Notes under the pieces: generated by a model | The model's database searches: none | What the model saw: only the letters and a program-made list of their open reading frames with translations | Told to the model about the DNA's origin: nothing | Source: Coriobacteriales bacterium | Lineage (GTDB): Bacteria > Actinomycetota > Coriobacteriia > Coriobacteriales > UBA8131 | Direction of reading: 5' to 3' | DNA: 8,456 nt | Assembly: GCA_031286975.1 (NCBI GenBank) | Contig: JAITTM010000076.1 | Coordinates: 1-8,456 of the forward strand | Translations under genes and position numbers: made by a program | Shown: piece after piece, positions 6,239-8,456 of the stretch | Layout of the letters: the number at the start of each line of letters is the position of its first letter | Numbering within the stretch: position 1 is the first letter of the stretch

Positions 6239-7302
6239 TGGCAGCGATGATCGACCAGCGTGCCTCAAGCGCGGAGCAGACCCCTCAGACGGTTGCCTAC
6301 CGCATCGAGATCGACCACGCAGCGTGCACCGGCTGCGGTCTTTGTGTGGCGTTTTGCCCCGTGGATGTGTTTGAACAAGCGCCCGGCGCGCTTAACGCGG
6401 ACCAGCATCCGTGTTGTGCGGCCGAGCGCCCCGGCATCCCCCTGGTTGCCGCTCCCGAGCTCTGTTGGGGCTGCGAGACCTGCGCCGGTCAGTGCCCCGC
6501 ACAGGCCATTCGCGTCATCAACGAGGGCGGTTGTGACCCCTTTGCCGCCCGCTCGGTCGCTTTGCCCCTGCCTGCGCAAAAGGTCGAGCTCTATCGTGAA
6601 TGGTCAGCTACCCTCAGACGTGTGCTGGGCCTGCGCTGGAGCCCCGTTGCCATCAGCCTCATACCTGCAGGCGATCCGCTGCCCGCTGTGCCCGTGCCCT
6701 CGGAGCGCCTGCGCTATTGCCAGAGCCTCATGGCCGCCCGCCGCGGACGCTGCATCATGCTGCCCGCCAATCGCCACGCCTGTCCTGACGGCACCTCCAT
6801 CCTGGGGCTGACCGAGATGCCGGCGAAGTTGGCATCCGGCGAGCTCTACCTCCTCTTTCACAAGCTCGACTCTATCGAGGCAGCCCAGCGCATGGTGCAC
6901 GAGCGTCCGCACCTTGAGCCGCGCAGCATCGATGCCACCGTGGTGACCCCGCTTGAGCAGGCTGCAACCGAGCCGCAGGTGATTGCCGTCATCGCCCAGC
7001 CCGAGCAAATCATGTGGCTTTGCATGAGTGCCTCGTATTACACCGGGCACCGCTTTGATTTCCACGCAAGCGGCTACAACGCCCAATGCGTCGAGACCAC
7101 GCTCATCCCCTACCTGAGCGGCGAGCTCAACATCTCCTTTGGCTGCTACGGCTGTCGCGCCTCAAGCGACGTGGGCGACGAGCTCATGTTTATGGGCATC
7201 CCCACAGACCTCATGCCCACGATTATCAAGGGGCTTAGGGAGCTTGACAAAAAGGCCATTCCCCAAAGCCGTAACAAGATATACCTCCCTCCATTGGCGT
7301 GA
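6238..7302 (+). CDS. Double [4Fe-4S] ferredoxin domain fused to DUF169
   Basis: A 354-residue cytoplasmic protein. The N-terminal part carries two bacterial ferredoxin motifs, CTGCGLCVAFCP (C30, C33, C36, C40) and CWGCETCAGQCP (C76, C79, C82, C86), which should hold two [4Fe-4S] clusters. From about residue 118 onward it matches DUF169: a GLRWSPVA segment (131-138), conserved C161, C172 and C182, and a C-terminal FGCYGCR stretch (C303, C306) followed by DELMFMGIP. DUF169 has no established function; the fused ferredoxin suggests electron transfer to or from a bound substrate or partner. The GTG at 6238 is preferred: it forms a one-base overlap with the upstream TAG and has AAAGG at a suitable distance. 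The alternative ATG at 6247 lacks a ribosome site. It lies directly between the radical SAM and GNAT genes and could reduce the radical SAM clusters; that is inference from position. Confidence 0.85.
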   Translation: MAAMIDQRASSAEQTPQTVAYRIEIDHAACTGCGLCVAFCPVDVFEQAPGALNADQHPCCAAERPGIPLVAAPELCWGCETCAGQCPAQAIRVINEGGCDPFAARSVALPLPAQKVELYREWSATLRRVLGLRWSPVAISLIPAGDPLPAVPVPSERLRYCQSLMAARRGRCIMLPANRHACPDGTSILGLTEMPAKLASGELYLLFHKLDSIEAAQRMVHERPHLEPRSIDATVVTPLEQAATEPQVIAVIAQPEQIMWLCMSASYYTGHRFDFHASGYNAQCVETTLIPYLSGELNISFGCYGCRASSDVGDELMFMGIPTDLMPTIIKGLRELDKKAIPQSRNKIYLPPLA

Positions 7303-7306
7303 GATC

Positions 7307-7765
7307 ATGAGCAGCCTCTTCACCCTCCGCCCCGCACAGCAGCGCGACAGCAAATACCTGCAGGCGATCTGCGCACAGACGGATCTGGGCTCCCCGCCAG
7401 ACTTTGCCAACACCACCGTGGCGGTCAACGCGGAGAACATCCCCGTCGGTTTTATCCGCATCGCCTGTATCGATGACGAGACAACCGCGGCAAACGGTGC
7501 CTATATCTACCCCGTTGCCGTGTTCGAGAACTGGCAGCGCCACGGCGTGGGCCAGGCGCTGGTCGCCCACGAGCTGGCACAACGAGGAGCACTCAAACTG
7601 GTGGCCTGCAAACCTTCGCGGGGTTTCTATAAAAAAGGCGGTTTTGCTCCGCTCGCGTGGAGCGCTGTCGCGCGGCAGATCGCCCACGACTGCGAAATCT
7701 GCCCCAAAGCGGCGGATTGCCACCCTCAGCCGTATATCAAAGTTGCGGATAAAACCGAGTCATGA
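7307..7765 (+). CDS. GNAT-family N-acetyltransferase with C-terminal cysteine motif
   Basis: A 152-residue protein. It begins with the usual GNAT strand (FTLRPAQQRD, 5-14). Strand 4 (AYIYPVAVF, 65-73) runs into the acetyl-CoA pyrophosphate-binding loop QRHGVG (77-82), followed by the family's FYKKGGF segment (107-113). It should acetylate an amine or similar small group using acetyl-CoA; the acceptor is unknown. The C-terminus adds DCEICPKAADCHP (128-140) with C129, C132 and C138, a CxxCP-x4-C pattern not part of the core GNAT fold, which could bind zinc or iron. The ATG at 7307 starts 4 nt after the DUF169 stop and has only a modest GTGAG ribosome site, consistent with translational coupling as the last gene of the four-gene operon. 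Confidence 0.85.
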   Translation: MSSLFTLRPAQQRDSKYLQAICAQTDLGSPPDFANTTVAVNAENIPVGFIRIACIDDETTAANGAYIYPVAVFENWQRHGVGQALVAHELAQRGALKLVACKPSRGFYKKGGFAPLAWSAVARQIAHDCEICPKAADCHPQPYIKVADKTES

Positions 7766-7791
7766 CGCAGCCGACCCTTTTGCCCTATACT
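7762..7791 (+). promoter_or_regulatory. Candidate promoter for the DUF1015 gene
   Basis: ATGACG (7762-7767) and TATACT (7786-7791) are separated by 18 bases, a fair sigma-70-type match. It lies in the only real gap (52 bases) of the plus-strand gene run and would give a leader of about 20 bases. Read-through from the upstream operon is also possible, since no terminator hairpin was seen. Confidence 0.4.
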
Positions 7792-7817
7792 ACCCAGACC
7801 AAACGTAAGGAGATCTT

Positions 7818-8456
7818 GTGGCTGATGTGAGGCCTTTTGTATGTCACCGCCCTACGGCAGAGTTAGCACCGGAGGTAGCGGCATTGCCCTATGATGTGTT
7901 TAGCAGGGAGGAGGCAGCGCACGAGATCGCGCAGCACCCGTATTCGTTTTTGCGCATCGATAAGACTACCGCGCTTCTGCCCCGGGAGGTAGGGGAGTAC
8001 GACCCGCAGGTCTATGCCAAGGCCGCCGAGCTGCTTTTGGCCGATACCGGCAGCGGTGTCTTTGTGCGGGATGATCAGCCGTGCTATTACCTCTATCGAC
8101 TCTCTCAGGGCAGCCATGCGCAGACCGGCATCGTGGCAGCCATCGCCATCGACGACTATCTGGGCAACGTGCTCAAGCGGCACGAGAACACGCGTCCCGT
8201 CAAGCTGACCGACCGCATCGCCCACATCACGGCCTTAGGCGCGCAGACAGGCCCGGTGTTTGTTACCTATCGCGCTCAACCCGCCATCGACCAGGCCGTC
8301 GATCAGGCAACCGCCACCCCGCCCCTCTATGACTTCACTGCTCCTGACGGTGTGCAGCATACCGTTTGGCGCATTGCCTCCGCCACGCTCCAGGCGCGCA
8401 TCAAGTCAGCCTTTGCCACTGTCAAGGCGCTCTACATAGCTGATGGGCACCACCGC
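7818..8456 (+). CDS. DUF1015 family protein (partial, N-terminal 213 codons)
   Basis: The reading frame opens with GTG at 7818, five bases after AAGGAG, and runs open to the right edge. Family signatures are clear: ADVRPF at 2-7, ALPYDV at 22-27, KRHENT near 125 and YIADGHHR at the very end of the visible part. These are the most conserved blocks of DUF1015 (PF06245), whose members are usually a little over 400 residues, so about half is present. No biochemical function is firmly established to my knowledge. From memory, homologs in anaerobes often sit beside serine-biosynthesis genes (serA, serC); neither is in this window, and the region to the right would show whether this holds here. No signal peptide or membrane segment is visible, so it is likely cytoplasmic. 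Confidence 0.9.
   Translation, partial: MADVRPFVCHRPTAELAPEVAALPYDVFSREEAAHEIAQHPYSFLRIDKTTALLPREVGEYDPQVYAKAAELLLADTGSGVFVRDDQPCYYLYRLSQGSHAQTGIVAAIAIDDYLGNVLKRHENTRPVKLTDRIAHITALGAQTGPVFVTYRAQPAIDQAVDQATATPPLYDFTAPDGVQHTVWRIASATLQARIKSAFATVKALYIADGHHR

Overview
This window (roughly 60% G+C by eye) looks like chromosome of a strict anaerobe, most likely an actinobacterium of the class Coriobacteriia (Eggerthella/Slackia-like). That is inferred from gene content, not from a marker gene: a Tat-exported FMN/FAD flavoprotein reductase lipoprotein, next to a divergent multi-membrane-segment regulator-like protein, followed by radical-SAM, DUF169-ferredoxin and nitroreductase-family enzymes.

Layout. 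(1) Positions 1-684, minus strand: the N-terminal 228 codons of a polytopic membrane protein, probably the sensor half of a membrane-bound LuxR-type regulator whose DNA-binding end would lie off the left edge. (2) 685-903: divergent control region. (3) 904-2799, plus: a complete secreted reductase of the flavocytochrome c/fumarate reductase flavoprotein type, with a Tat signal, a lipobox, a covalent-FMN motif, an FAD fold and the family's catalytic His/Arg residues. (4) 2814-2854: a perfect 14-bp hairpin between convergent genes. (5) 2902-3672, minus: a two-lobed nitroreductase of the TM1586 type. (6) 3673-3930: divergent intergenic region with another hairpin and possible promoter elements. 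(7) 3931-7765, plus: four tightly packed genes, namely a DUF2064 GT-A-like transferase, a radical SAM protein resembling Mj0619/tetraether synthase, a double-[4Fe-4S]-DUF169 protein, and a GNAT acetyltransferase with a cysteine-rich tail. The junctions are an 8-nt overlap, a 1-nt overlap and a 4-nt gap, so they are almost certainly one operon. (8) 7818 to the right edge, plus: the N-terminal 213 codons of a DUF1015 protein with its own candidate promoter.

How the genes may work together. The left module reads as a sensor plus extracytoplasmic reductase for an unidentified organic electron acceptor. The substrate loop differs from classical fumarate reductase while the flavin and core catalytic residues are kept. 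The right module reads as an uncharacterised anaerobic biosynthetic pathway: a radical SAM enzyme that seems to keep three Fe-S sites plus a mononuclear metal site, a ferredoxin-like partner that could feed it electrons, and two group-transfer enzymes. Its product cannot be told from sequence. An in-frame Ala/Pro/Gly/Thr tandem repeat interrupts the radical SAM protein and is the most unusual local feature. No tRNA, rRNA, CRISPR array, insertion sequence or phage gene was seen.
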